This document shows, in pieces, positions 10,258 through 18,477 of a stretch of 64,000 bases of DNA. The stretch lies in the NCBI GenBank assembly GCA_016789265.1, contig JAEUQK010000040.1, positions 1 through 64,000 on the forward strand, read 5' to 3'. Under the pieces are notes generated by a model. It did not search any database and had not been told where the DNA came from. It saw only the letters and a program-made list of their open reading frames with translations. The stretch comes from Blastocatellia bacterium. GTDB taxonomy: Bacteria; Acidobacteriota; Blastocatellia; Pyrinomonadales; Pyrinomonadaceae. Numbering within the stretch: position 1 is the stretch's first letter; every line of letters starts with the position of its first letter. The position numbers were made by a program, and so were the translations under genes.

Positions 10258-10305
10258 AAATGCGACATAAACACGACAGCTCCTTGTCGCATTTATGTCG
10301 CATTT
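10258..10305. repeat. 48-bp near-perfect palindrome upstream of fic, copy 2
   Basis: The outer arms AAATGCGACATAAA (10258-10271) and TTTATGTCGCATTT (10292-10305) are exact reverse complements. The inner arms CGACA (10274-10278) and TGTCG (10285-10289) also pair, with only a CA/CA mismatch between outer and inner stems. Each half carries two tandem TGTCGCAT-like half-sites. It ends 80 bp before the fic start, so it could be an operator for the HTH-Fic protein itself or a small mobile palindrome. Confidence 0.8.
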
Positions 10306-10385
10306 AGACGCGTTGAATGATAGAATACGTGACGCGGGAGCGATTTTTGACGCAGTTCTCGGTTCAAACTACGAACAAGATATAA

Positions 10386-11795
10386 ATGTCGGAAAAGACA
10401 AAAACCGAAGAGATCGGAAAACGGATATTGCGGCTGCTGGACGAAGAGCCGGAGGTCAGTGTTCGTCTCATTGCTCAAGATCTGGGAGTTTCAAAAGACA
10501 ACCGTACTGAACTCAGATCGATTCAAAGAGCCCTCCGCTCACTGGTAGAGAAGAACCAGATCCGTCCAAAAGGCGCGGGGCGCTCACGAGTCTATATTTT
10601 AGGTCCGTCGGTCGAAGTACCGGGAGCGGCAGAAACCCGTGAAGCTTCCAAGCGCGAATCCAGCTTCGCGGCCTTTGATCTTTCTCCCGAATCATCACAC
10701 GTTCTCAACTACGTTTCCCAAGACCTCAGCGCAAGAACTCCCGTCGGATACAACCAGGACTTCTTACGATCTTATGAACCTAACAAGACCTATTACTTGT
10801 CCGCCGCCGAACGCGAACGATTACTCACAGTCGGACGGGTGGAAGCGATCGAGCGGCCAGCCGGAACCTACGCCCGAAACATACTCGATAGACTCTTGAT
10901 CGACCTGTCGTGGAACTCGAGTCGTCTTGAAGGGAATACCTATTCGCTGCTCGAAACCAAGCGGCTGATCGAACTTGGAGAAACAGCTGTCGGAAAGGAT
11001 GCATCCGAAGCTCAAATGATCCTTAACCACAAGGCGGCGATCGAGTACATTGTGGAAACCGCGGAGGAAGAATCCATTAGTTCCCACGAGATATGCAGCA
11101 TCCACGCGTTGCTTTCAGAGAACCTTCTCGGAGATCCAGCCGCTTCCGGCCGCCTTCGATCGATCGCGGTCGGCGTTAGTGGGACCGCTTATATCCCATT
11201 GGACAATCCGCACATCCTTCGCGAATGTTTCGACCTGTTCGTCGAGAAACTAAACTTGATCACCGATCCATTCGAGAGATCATTATTCTCTATCGTTCAT
11301 TTGTCCTATCTGCAGGCGTTTGAAGATGTGAACAAACGCACAGCCAGGCTAGTGGCAAACGTTCCCTTGACTAAGGAGAACCTTCGGCCCCTTTCCTTTG
11401 CGGATGTAAATCAAGCGACCTATGTAAGCGCTCTGTTGGGCGTTTACGAGCTGAACAACATAAGCCTGATTCGCGACCTTTACATATGGGCCTACCGTCG
11501 ATCATCCCAGCGATATACGGCGATTCAGCAAGCAATGGGAGAACCCAATCTTCTAAAGCTTCGATATCGACCTATCGTTCAAGAGATCGTTCGGATGATC
11601 ATTCTCGAGAAAGTGCCGGGCCCCGCGATTGTCGAGAAGATCCGTGAGTCGGTCGACGCTAGCGATGTCCCCGCCAGCGACCGCGAAGCGCTATTCAATC
11701 TGATAGAAGTCGAGGTAATAAGTTTGCACGAAGGAAGTGTGGCCCGATTCAAGGTTCGGCCGAGCGAGTTTCAGGCTTGGAAAGCTATCCAGTGA
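10386..11795 (+). CDS. HTH-Fic family protein with Gln in place of the catalytic His, 469 aa
   Basis: The N-terminal 75 residues form a winged-helix region (ILRLLDEEPEVSVRLIAQDL, then an RGGXR-like wing) that probably binds DNA. The Fic domain follows. An inhibitory-helix motif SSRLEGN (residues 178-184, Glu182) fits the class II (S/T)xxxE(G/N) pattern. The active-site loop reads QAFEDVNKRTARL starting at Gln310. The canonical Fic motif is HxFx(D/E)GN(G/K)R, so the catalytic His is replaced by Gln and the Gly by Val, while Phe, Asp, Asn and Arg are kept. I therefore doubt classical AMP transfer. Other Fic-like proteins with this QAFEDVNKRT form exist, as far as I recall. The duplicated palindrome upstream is a plausible operator. 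Function is unknown; a regulator or defence component in the island is possible. Confidence 0.85.
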   Translation: MSEKTKTEEIGKRILRLLDEEPEVSVRLIAQDLGVSKDNRTELRSIQRALRSLVEKNQIRPKGAGRSRVYILGPSVEVPGAAETREASKRESSFAAFDLSPESSHVLNYVSQDLSARTPVGYNQDFLRSYEPNKTYYLSAAERERLLTVGRVEAIERPAGTYARNILDRLLIDLSWNSSRLEGNTYSLLETKRLIELGETAVGKDASEAQMILNHKAAIEYIVETAEEESISSHEICSIHALLSENLLGDPAASGRLRSIAVGVSGTAYIPLDNPHILRECFDLFVEKLNLITDPFERSLFSIVHLSYLQAFEDVNKRTARLVANVPLTKENLRPLSFADVNQATYVSALLGVYELNNISLIRDLYIWAYRRSSQRYTAIQQAMGEPNLLKLRYRPIVQEIVRMIILEKVPGPAIVEKIRESVDASDVPASDREALFNLIEVEVISLHEGSVARFKVRPSEFQAWKAIQ

Positions 11796-12015
11796 TTCGC
11801 GGATTCCCGGACGAATTCATGGAGAAAGAGGTTAGGAATTGGAGAAAGAAACTACCAGATTGGAGAAAGGCCCACTGACTAACATTCGTATCATCAAGCA
11901 ATTAGCCTTTCCGCCAAGCAGAACGAAAATGATCTGGGAGAAAGAATAGCCTTAAGCCCACCGACGCTTGCGGAAAGGTAACCAGACACTCTGGGTTAAA
12001 AAAGTCGCAAACTAT
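11796..12015 (+). other. Spacer with 20-21-bp iterated GGAGAAAG repeats
   Basis: GGAGAAAG occurs at 11821, 11841, 11862 and again at 11937. The first three are spaced 20 and 21 bp apart, in one helical-phase array. The array also fits a tiny open frame from ATG 11819 (MEKEVRNWRKKLPDWRKAH), so a 19-residue leader peptide is possible but unproven. A direct-repeat operator for the nuclease gene downstream is another option. Confidence 0.4.
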
Positions 12016-12882
12016 ATGAATCACTTCACTACCTATTGGAAGAATTCTACTTGGGAGTACAATCAGAAAAACCTCGAAGATACATTGCTCGACCACACCG
12101 CGAGTGAGAACTTCCTTGGGCGAGTTGAGCCGGGCGACGCGGTTTACGTTGTTACAAATCTGAAAGGTAAGCTTTATGTCGCGTGCAAGATTATCGTCGA
12201 TGAAATCTGCGACCGGAAACGGGCCTCGGAACTAGTCGGCACAACCGATCTTTGGGATTCAAGCGACCACATCATAGCCGCGTTCTCGACCAAAATGGAT
12301 TGGAACCGCAAGATACCGGATGCGGTCACTCGAAAGCTTGAATTCTATGGACCTGAGCGATCCGTCAAGAATGGACTTAAATTCTCTTCGGCGGGGATAC
12401 TCGATGGTCAGACTCTTAGGGGCAATCGAATGCTGACAGAATCATCCGCAATTCTGTTAGATAGTTTTCTAGGGAAAATGTTCCCTATTGCAAAGACGAA
12501 AGCGGTCAAGGGTTCGGTATGGGAGGATGATACAGATTCAGATGTCATCGAAACAGAGTTTGAATCTGCGGCCGAAGGTGCTCCAGGGAAGCGGCGCGTG
12601 ACCTACTACGAGCGTAAGAAAGCAAACCGCAACGAAGCGATTCGGATACACGGTGTTGACTGCAAGGGATGCGAGATCAACTTTGAAAAAACATACGGAC
12701 CGCTCGGAAAGGATTTCATTCACGTGCACCATACGGTACCCGTCTCGCAATATGAGAAGTCTCGAAAGGTAGACATAAGAAACGAGATGACCGTTCTCTG
12801 TCCAAACTGCCATGCAATGGTTCACCGGAACAAGAAGCGTACCCTTTCAGTAGCAGATCTTAGGGCCCTGTTAGGGAAGTAG
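12016..12882 (+). CDS. PUA/EVE-like domain-HNH endonuclease, probable modification-dependent restriction enzyme, 288 aa
   Basis: The ATG at 12016 (MNHFTTYWKNSTWEYN) is preferred to an upstream in-frame TTG at 11968, because the domain begins here. The first 150 residues look like a PUA/EVE-type fold (W near the start, then GDAVYVVTNLKGKLYVACKI), the fold used to read modified bases in RNA or DNA. The C-terminal third is an HNH nuclease: a CxxC pair (GCEI, preceded by Cys), HVHHTVPVS, then LCPNCHAMVHR with CxxC and the final His. This reader-HNH arrangement is known from type IV restriction enzymes that cut modified DNA. The gene stands alone after fic, without a methyltransferase, which fits a modification-dependent enzyme. 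Its position in a tRNA-bounded island also suits a defence role. The N-terminal fold assignment is by pattern only. Confidence 0.75.
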   Translation: MNHFTTYWKNSTWEYNQKNLEDTLLDHTASENFLGRVEPGDAVYVVTNLKGKLYVACKIIVDEICDRKRASELVGTTDLWDSSDHIIAAFSTKMDWNRKIPDAVTRKLEFYGPERSVKNGLKFSSAGILDGQTLRGNRMLTESSAILLDSFLGKMFPIAKTKAVKGSVWEDDTDSDVIETEFESAAEGAPGKRRVTYYERKKANRNEAIRIHGVDCKGCEINFEKTYGPLGKDFIHVHHTVPVSQYEKSRKVDIRNEMTVLCPNCHAMVHRNKKRTLSVADLRALLGK

Positions 12883-13197
12883 ATCTCCAAGACCGGCACT
12901 TGAATCGGTAGATTGAATCGTCTTGATGACGGGTGTATATTGGTGGGTGAGTCGGCGGGTCGAAAAATGTGACTTAACTGATTGCTGACGTCCTTCGTTC
13001 GACGCTTACCTTTACCAAATTACCTGCAGAAATGAGTTGAAAATTGTGTCATGGATTGTGACATAACTGGTCGAAATTCGACTATTTTTCATCATTTAGC
13101 ACGCGTTGTCATGGAATTGGCAAAATGGCTGTAAGTTGTTGGAGGAAAGGCAGTTAAGTAGCGTCGAGAGGCGTCAAAAAGCGGGGAATAGTGGCTT
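12883..13197. other. Intergenic spacer before the tRNA fragment
   Basis: No gene is visible. A 13-bp direct repeat occurs twice: TGTGACTTAACTG at 12968-12980 and TGTGACATAACTG at 13057-13069, differing in one base and 89 bp apart. It could be a recombination-accessory or regulatory site next to the island end. Confidence 0.4.
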
Positions 13198-13242
13198 CTG
13201 TTAACCGAAGGGTTGTAAGTTCGAGTCTTACCTGCGGAGCCA
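13198..13242 (+). other. attR-like 3' fragment of a tRNA-Asn(GTT) gene
   Basis: The segment begins CTGTTAACCGAAGG, an anticodon loop with GTT and the 3' side of its stem. A perfect T-arm follows (GTAAG/CTTAC around TTCGAGT), then CTGCGGA as the acceptor 3' strand, G as discriminator and an encoded CCA. The 5' half (TCCGCAG acceptor strand, D-arm) is missing upstream. The base before the loop also breaks the expected stem pairing, so homology starts exactly at the anticodon loop. Tyrosine recombinases commonly integrate at this position, leaving a 3' tRNA copy at one end. The foreign DNA would then lie to the left (below 13198) and the old chromosome to the right. Confidence 0.8.
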
Positions 13243-13413
13243 ATTTGATCAATAAGTTAGGGGCATCGTGAAGATGCCCTTTCCGCGTTTGTGCCCGGGA
13301 TTTTGTCGAAACTGTCCCGAAAGACTGGTTTCGACCATTTGATTGACCCAAACGTAAGATACAGCTACCAGGTCGTGAAGGTCGATGTTTACTCATTCTT
13401 GGTACGCAAAGAT

Positions 13414-15591
13414 CTAATTGAACGGCGCGGCTCGTGCGATCAGGTCGTCGAGTCCGGGCTCTTTCGGATTTCGCGGTTTCCCTGGATGGATGATCGATAC
13501 CTGACAGCCTTCGGCGGCCTCCACTAACTGGCGAAAAGTACCCGCGTCGGGATCGGCGATATAAGCCTGTTTTTCGGAATTGTAAGCGAACATCCGTGGG
13601 TTAACGTTCGTGCATTCGTTACAGGTCGTACATCTGGGTGTTTCGATATAGGGTTCATCGCCGTGGTCTTCACGGACAGGTTCGGCAGCTTCCACCGTTA
13701 CGGTGACTGCCGGTAGCGGCGCCGAACTTTCGGGCGAAGGAATGACGACTTCAGGCTTCGGTGCGATCTCAGATTCCAAGCGTTTGAGCTCGGCAGCGAG
13801 CAGACGTTCCGCATGGGAATTGTGAATGCCGCCCAATTCCTGAAGGCTATGCCACATTGAACGGCATCGACGCGTCTCGCCAAGAAGTCGGTCATCGATC
13901 ACCACTCTTATCAGTACGCCCTGATCATTCACTAGCGCGACTGTCGGCACCTCTTCAGGAATGCCGGAGCCGGTAGAATCCAAGGCGTCGGTCACCGAAA
14001 CCGAGCCCTCATTTTGCGAGAGCGCCCCACCGATAGCGAAGTGGTCCGCATATCGATCGTCCATCGCGATAAAGTCCGCAAACGTGAATGCCAGTTTCTC
14101 CGAACGTGCCTGAAGACTTTCATCCTCATAAAGAAGATCGTGTACCGGCCAGTCGTCGAAAGGCTGCGGATTTTCGCCTATCGACAACCGTCGGGCCCAA
14201 TCCGAACCTGCCGATGGATCATAAACGAAGGCAGGAAACGCACGCGACTCCATTGCCGCGGCGGCTACCAGATACGGCGGGACATCGTGATTATGCCCGT
14301 TCGAGCCTGAAAAGACGCTGAAAAGCGCCGGCCCGTCAAACGAGAGTCCGCGAAGCAAGGATTCCCTCATCTTGAAAAGATGGGACGCACACGTTTGCAG
14401 CACAAATACATCGGTCAGCGCGATCGCTGTATTTACCAGCTGCCGAGAGCGGATCCCCAATGCTGCGTGTCCTTCCGCGACGAAAGACGGCTTGAGGATG
14501 TCGTCAGTCCTGACAACTACCTTTATCGGCAATCCGGCCGCCAGCAGGTCGATCAATTGTTCCGTTTCTGCCGCGTCAAGACTGTCGGCATCCGTGCAAA
14601 CGAAATAGTCAGGCAGTTCGCCAAGCTCATCCGCGTTAAGCCCGTTTGCACCAAACCCGTCAAACAAAATGTCGTGCACCGACTCCCTGTACTCTCCCTT
14701 TGACTCAAGCTCCGCAATTGCAAGCGTCTTGAGTAATTCAACAGCTTCAGCATGTCTCTCCCGATACGCTTCCAGGGCATCGGAGCACCTGAAGAATGAG
14801 AAAGAGTACGGTTCGGCCGAATGTTTGGTGACCGGGAAGAATCGCTGTGTTTCGAGGACCTCGATGAGCCTTTTTATCCTGTTTCGCCTCTGGTCCGATA
14901 AGGCGAAACTCGGTTTCGATCCGTCCAGGATCCGCGACATTTCGTCAAAATCGAATGCAGATGAGAATGTTGAGCCGATGGCTGCCCTCAGACGTTCCGG
15001 CGCACGGCCCTCGGCGGAGGCCGCAAATTCGGCCTCCAAAATACCGTGCAGTTTGAGAAGAAGCCGTTTTGCCTTTTGCCGAAACGTTGACGTTTTATTC
15101 TCCTGAACTGATTTCCAGGCATGAAACAAGACGCGGGACGAGAGGTCCTCATCAGCGTCGATGATGGTTCCGGAGGCATCAAAACATTTCCACAGAATAT
15201 TCGCCGACGCGGCAACATCACCGGCTCCATTCTGTGCCAATCGTACAACAGCGGCGTTCCACAATTCGGCGAAATCGGCTGATATCTTCTCTGACAGGAG
15301 CTTTCGTATTTCCTGCTCGATAGCGTAGCCATGCCGGGCGAACCGGTCGCGATCCGCGTCAGCCGCCAATGATCCGACCGCATCGTCGATCAATCCGCTG
15401 AGGGAAAGCACAGCGCGATCGGGCCTCTCGTCAAAATTCAGTACGAGCGGAAGGTCATAACGCAGCGAGGTGAGGTCAGCGTACCGGGCAAACAGAGCCG
15501 GCCTGTACGAGCCGTCAATGGCTTTAAGATCCGTGCCGCTTCGCCGGCCGGTGAGAAAGAATGCGATCTTTTCCTGATTACTAACCTGCAT
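13414..15591 (-). CDS. Large ferredoxin-domain protein of the 2-oxoacid oxidoreductase operon, about 725 aa
   Basis: The start is placed at 15591 (MQVSNQEKIAFFLTGRR), which overlaps the korB end by 11 bp; the longer frame upstream is a shadow of korB. The first 550 residues are of a family I cannot name. One stretch (FSVFSGSNGHNHDVPPYLVA, then SRAFPAFVYDP) resembles the region of pyruvate:ferredoxin oxidoreductases that follows the TPP domain. The C-terminal 80 residues are a ferredoxin: CTTCNECTNVNP with three Cys and a fourth in EGCQVSIIHPGKP, enough for one [4Fe-4S] cluster. It is the last gene of the kor operon, so it probably accepts or relays electrons from the 2-oxoacid oxidoreductase. 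It could instead be a divergent, fused pyruvate oxidoreductase piece that has lost catalysis. Confidence 0.65.
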   Translation of the reverse strand: MQVSNQEKIAFFLTGRRSGTDLKAIDGSYRPALFARYADLTSLRYDLPLVLNFDERPDRAVLSLSGLIDDAVGSLAADADRDRFARHGYAIEQEIRKLLSEKISADFAELWNAAVVRLAQNGAGDVAASANILWKCFDASGTIIDADEDLSSRVLFHAWKSVQENKTSTFRQKAKRLLLKLHGILEAEFAASAEGRAPERLRAAIGSTFSSAFDFDEMSRILDGSKPSFALSDQRRNRIKRLIEVLETQRFFPVTKHSAEPYSFSFFRCSDALEAYRERHAEAVELLKTLAIAELESKGEYRESVHDILFDGFGANGLNADELGELPDYFVCTDADSLDAAETEQLIDLLAAGLPIKVVVRTDDILKPSFVAEGHAALGIRSRQLVNTAIALTDVFVLQTCASHLFKMRESLLRGLSFDGPALFSVFSGSNGHNHDVPPYLVAAAAMESRAFPAFVYDPSAGSDWARRLSIGENPQPFDDWPVHDLLYEDESLQARSEKLAFTFADFIAMDDRYADHFAIGGALSQNEGSVSVTDALDSTGSGIPEEVPTVALVNDQGVLIRVVIDDRLLGETRRCRSMWHSLQELGGIHNSHAERLLAAELKRLESEIAPKPEVVIPSPESSAPLPAVTVTVEAAEPVREDHGDEPYIETPRCTTCNECTNVNPRMFAYNSEKQAYIADPDAGTFRQLVEAAEGCQVSIIHPGKPRNPKEPGLDDLIARAAPFN

Positions 15592-16576
15592 TTTCCGCTC
15601 CCTCCGGCCACACCGTAAACTTGTCAAATTCTGCTTCCAGTCCGCTCCGGACCAGTCCGGTGGTTCGAAGCCGGGAGTCGTGCCGCACGTCTTCGTAGCA
15701 GGGAACTGTCTCGTCCCGATACAAGATACCCACCGGGATCGGGTCGACCAACGATGCGATCTCTCTTGCACGATTCATATCTGATGGATCGTGTTCTTCC
15801 ATCCGCGTATACACCTTTGCCAGCGAGGACGGTATCTCGAGGCCGTCGTCGTGGTGAAGCAGCAGGACCCGCTGAGGATCGTGCAGCCACGGGTCCATTA
15901 ACTTCGGCAGCCATTCGGGACATCTTTGAATGATGCGAATGAACGAAAAGCCTTTGTGGTGATATGCCGCTGAGATCACCTGATAAAGCACCTCCGGTAT
16001 CCAATCTACGACCTGTGCGACGAATGAGACATTTGAAACGCCCAGAGTGACGGTGAGCGGATTCAGTGCTTCAAGGTATGATCCGCGCGGTGTCGTGTTG
16101 CTCTTTGTCCCAATCGGTGAGGTCGGCGATGCCTGCATCTTCGTCAGGCCATAGATCTGATTGTCATGGAGCATCATCGTCAGGTCCATGTTGTATCTCA
16201 CGGCGTGTATCCAGTGAGCGGCCCCGATGCTGCAACAGTCTCCGTCACCGGTATTTACGAACACACTGAGTTCCGGCCGAGCAAGCTTGACGCCCTCGGC
16301 TACGGGAAGCGCGCGGCCATGAATGCCGTGAAAGCCGTATGTGTTCATGTAATGAGGCAGTCGGCTCGAACATCCGATGCCCGACACGAATACCGTTTTT
16401 TCCGGGAGAAGTTTTTCGTCGCGGCACAATCTCTGGACGGCGGTGAGGATCGCATTATCGCCGCAGCCGGTGCACCATCGAGGAACCCCTTTCTGATAAT
16501 CTTCGATCTCGTGCTGCTCGTCGTACATCCTGAGCAGGCATTCGCTGGCGCTTATTTGCTGGGTCGCTGCCTTCAT
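15581..16576 (-). CDS. korB: 2-oxoacid:ferredoxin oxidoreductase beta subunit, 331 aa
   Basis: This is the TPP-binding subunit that, with the alpha subunit, decarboxylates a 2-oxoacid (2-oxoglutarate or pyruvate) to acyl-CoA and reduces ferredoxin in the cytoplasm. WCTGCGDN near the N-terminus and the Cys in SGIGCSSR are cluster ligands. NTGDGDCCSIGAAH followed by LHDNQIYGLTKMQ is the TPP/Mg motif (GDG...N). The length is typical. The ATG overlaps the stop of korA (ATGA). Sequence alone does not fix which 2-oxoacid is used; the KorAB type is most often 2-oxoglutarate-specific. Confidence 0.92.
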   Translation of the reverse strand: MKAATQQISASECLLRMYDEQHEIEDYQKGVPRWCTGCGDNAILTAVQRLCRDEKLLPEKTVFVSGIGCSSRLPHYMNTYGFHGIHGRALPVAEGVKLARPELSVFVNTGDGDCCSIGAAHWIHAVRYNMDLTMMLHDNQIYGLTKMQASPTSPIGTKSNTTPRGSYLEALNPLTVTLGVSNVSFVAQVVDWIPEVLYQVISAAYHHKGFSFIRIIQRCPEWLPKLMDPWLHDPQRVLLLHHDDGLEIPSSLAKVYTRMEEHDPSDMNRAREIASLVDPIPVGILYRDETVPCYEDVRHDSRLRTTGLVRSGLEAEFDKFTVWPEGAENAG

Positions 16577-18477
16577 GTGAGTGCCTCCATGATCACGCGT
16601 CTAACTGTATTCGGTTTGAGCGCCGCCCCGCGGCACTCGCTCCAGCAATCGATGTCGAATAGATACCGAGACCTGAGCAGCATTGCGAGCGCCGAATAGC
16701 GTCGATTTGTTTCGTCGATGATCTCGTCATTCGGATCGTCGCTCCAATTGTTCTCGATCGTGATTATCTTTTTGAACCCCGAGAGGATCTCCTTGATCCC
16801 CGGCGGCATCGGCTGTATGAACGTCAAATGAAGAGAAGATACCCGTTTGCCTTCTTCCCGCAGTTCTTCTACAGCTTCTTCGATCGCGCCTTTAGTACTT
16901 CCCCAACCGATCACAAGCAGATCGCCGGTCGGGTCGCCGAAGACCGTCGGAGGACGGAGTGTTTTTTGCAGTGCCGCGAGCTTTAAGCTTCGCGCACGCA
17001 TGCCCTGTTGGTTGATCTCCGGATCGTACGCGACGTGGCTGTTCACGTCATGAGCGAGGCCCGTCAATGTATGCATTCCGCCTGGCTGTCCGGGGATGAA
17101 GCGGCGTGCCAAGCCGGTCTTGGGATCCCAATCGTAAGGTTTTGAGCCGGCTGGAACGGCGCTCTGATCGATCGGCGGTGCCATCCAGGCTTCATTGAAC
17201 GAGGGCCGCGGGAATGGCTGCTGCGAAGTTGCAAGATTGGCATCCGAAAGGATCACCACGACCATGTTGAACGTCTCGGCGATCTTTCTTGCGGTGATGA
17301 CCGAATAAAAGCACTCTTCGATCGTTCCCGGCGCGATCACAACCTTCGGCGCGTCGCCATGACTGCCGTATATCGTCGTCATCAGGTCGCCTTGCTCGGT
17401 CTTTGTCGGCTGTCCGGTACTCGGCCCGCCGCGCATCACGTTAACGACCACAAGCGGTATCTCGCCCATCACGGCGAGACCGATGGCCTCCTGTTTGAGC
17501 GAGTAACCCGGACCGGAAGTTATCGTTACCGTGCACTTTCCGGCGTAAGAAGCTCCGATGGCAAAGGCACATGCTGCGATCTCGTCTTCGGCCTGGTGTA
17601 CTACTCCGCCGACCTTCTCAAATGCGTCGCTAAGGTAATGAGATGCTGAAGTCGCCGGCGTTATCGGATACATCGCACAGATCTCCATCCCAGATGCGAG
17701 CACCCCTAACGCTAGAGCCGTGTTGCCATTTACGACGATCTGAGGTTCGCTTACCTTTGCGGCCGGTATCTCGTATTTGAAATCCAGGTTGCCATCGGCC
17801 CAGTTGAACCCGGCCTCGAGAAGGCTGATGTTCGTCTCGATAACTTTTTCCGACTTCTTGGCAAACGTCAGCTTCACCTGATCACGGGCGATCTGAAGGT
17901 CGAGGCTGTATATGCTGCACAGGATGCCGAGGGCAAACATATTTTTGCCCTTTCGGGTGTCCGAGACGAGCTTGTGACACTCGTCCTCCATCGGTATCTC
18001 GTAAACACGATAGCCCGCAGCCGTCAATTGTTCATAGGCTTCGACGTATGACCGCCGGATCTTCGGATCCGGGCTCTGGCGCCACATTGATTCGAGGAGG
18101 ATGGTGCAGCCAGGCTTTAACTCTTTGGACCGAACGCGTCCGAGAAGGACCTGTTCATTGAACGCGATCACAAGGTCGGTCTCATTGCCGCCGTTGGTCA
18201 CGCGCTTTTCACCTATTCTTATACGGTTACCGCTCGCACCTGCGACGCTGCGCGCCGGCGGCCGGATCTCTGCCGGGATGATCTCGACGGTCCAAACTCC
18301 ATGACCCATTCTCGCGACGATCGAACCGAACGACTGTCCGCACTTTTGTGCGCCCTCGCCCGAATCGCTGATGATCTCTACGATGTGTTCCTTGAGCCTG
18401 GCTGAAACACGGCTGCCGTTCTGGCCGTTTGCAGCTTGTTTTGTCGATCTGGTTGCGTTATCAAGTGCCATCATCAT
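16573..18477 (-). CDS. korA: 2-oxoacid:ferredoxin oxidoreductase alpha subunit (gamma-alpha fusion), 634 aa
   Basis: Residues 30-215 form a gamma-type domain (SGEGAQKCGQSFG, TDLVIAFNEQVL). The alpha pyrimidine-binding domain follows (GNTALALGVLASGMEICAMY, then PITPATSASHYLSD and HQAEDEIAACAFAIGASYAG). The TSGPGYSLKQEAIGLAVMGE segment and the GPSTGQPTKTEQGDL motif are hallmarks of the family. The C-terminal third is the transketolase-C-like domain. Together with korB it forms the CoA-dependent oxidative decarboxylase. Its start overlaps the end of the upstream nfnB-like gene and its end overlaps korB, so all are one operon. Confidence 0.93.
   Translation of the reverse strand: MMMALDNATRSTKQAANGQNGSRVSARLKEHIVEIISDSGEGAQKCGQSFGSIVARMGHGVWTVEIIPAEIRPPARSVAGASGNRIRIGEKRVTNGGNETDLVIAFNEQVLLGRVRSKELKPGCTILLESMWRQSPDPKIRRSYVEAYEQLTAAGYRVYEIPMEDECHKLVSDTRKGKNMFALGILCSIYSLDLQIARDQVKLTFAKKSEKVIETNISLLEAGFNWADGNLDFKYEIPAAKVSEPQIVVNGNTALALGVLASGMEICAMYPITPATSASHYLSDAFEKVGGVVHQAEDEIAACAFAIGASYAGKCTVTITSGPGYSLKQEAIGLAVMGEIPLVVVNVMRGGPSTGQPTKTEQGDLMTTIYGSHGDAPKVVIAPGTIEECFYSVITARKIAETFNMVVVILSDANLATSQQPFPRPSFNEAWMAPPIDQSAVPAGSKPYDWDPKTGLARRFIPGQPGGMHTLTGLAHDVNSHVAYDPEINQQGMRARSLKLAALQKTLRPPTVFGDPTGDLLVIGWGSTKGAIEEAVEELREEGKRVSSLHLTFIQPMPPGIKEILSGFKKIITIENNWSDDPNDEIIDETNRRYSALAMLLRSRYLFDIDCWSECRGAALKPNTVRRVIMEALT

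Larger units (their letters stand above)
9067..10385. other. 1.3-kb intergenic region rich in palindromes
   Basis: I see no convincing gene here. On the FG-GAP side, the minus-strand leader contains an ACGGCTC...GAGCCGT hairpin just before the ribosome site, the palindrome GGAACCTCGGTTCC near 9200, a GGTGGATAA/TTATCCGCC hairpin at 9236-9259 and a long imperfect pairing around GGCCGTTTTG...CAAAACGGG (9260-9307). This looks like a structured leader but matches no riboswitch I can name. The right half holds two copies of a 48-bp palindromic element and a 15-bp direct repeat (TTTTGCTTCACTCGA at 9986-10000 and 10040-10054). Both are given separately. Confidence 0.6.
1..13242. mobile_element. Right end of a putative tRNA-Asn-integrated genomic island
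   Basis: The stretch from the left edge to the tRNA-Asn fragment carries typical accessory cargo: an RHS toxin, a candidate immunity gene, an orphan tip cassette, a broken surface-protein gene, a Fic protein and a probable modification-dependent nuclease. Long repeat-rich spacers separate these genes. To the right, the gene content changes to a tight metabolic operon. The integrase and intact tRNA-Asn are expected outside the window to the left. The island is inferred from one att-like junction plus cargo, so its left limit is unknown. Confidence 0.5.

Noticed and set aside
9849-10305. CRISPR-like repeats
   Set aside because: There are only two palindromic copies, about 410 bp apart, without regular spacers or cas genes.
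13154-13396. Minus-strand frame with a VRLELTTLRLTEA-like segment
   Set aside because: This is the well-known false protein read from the antisense of a tRNA; it overlaps the tRNA-Asn fragment and has no ribosome site.
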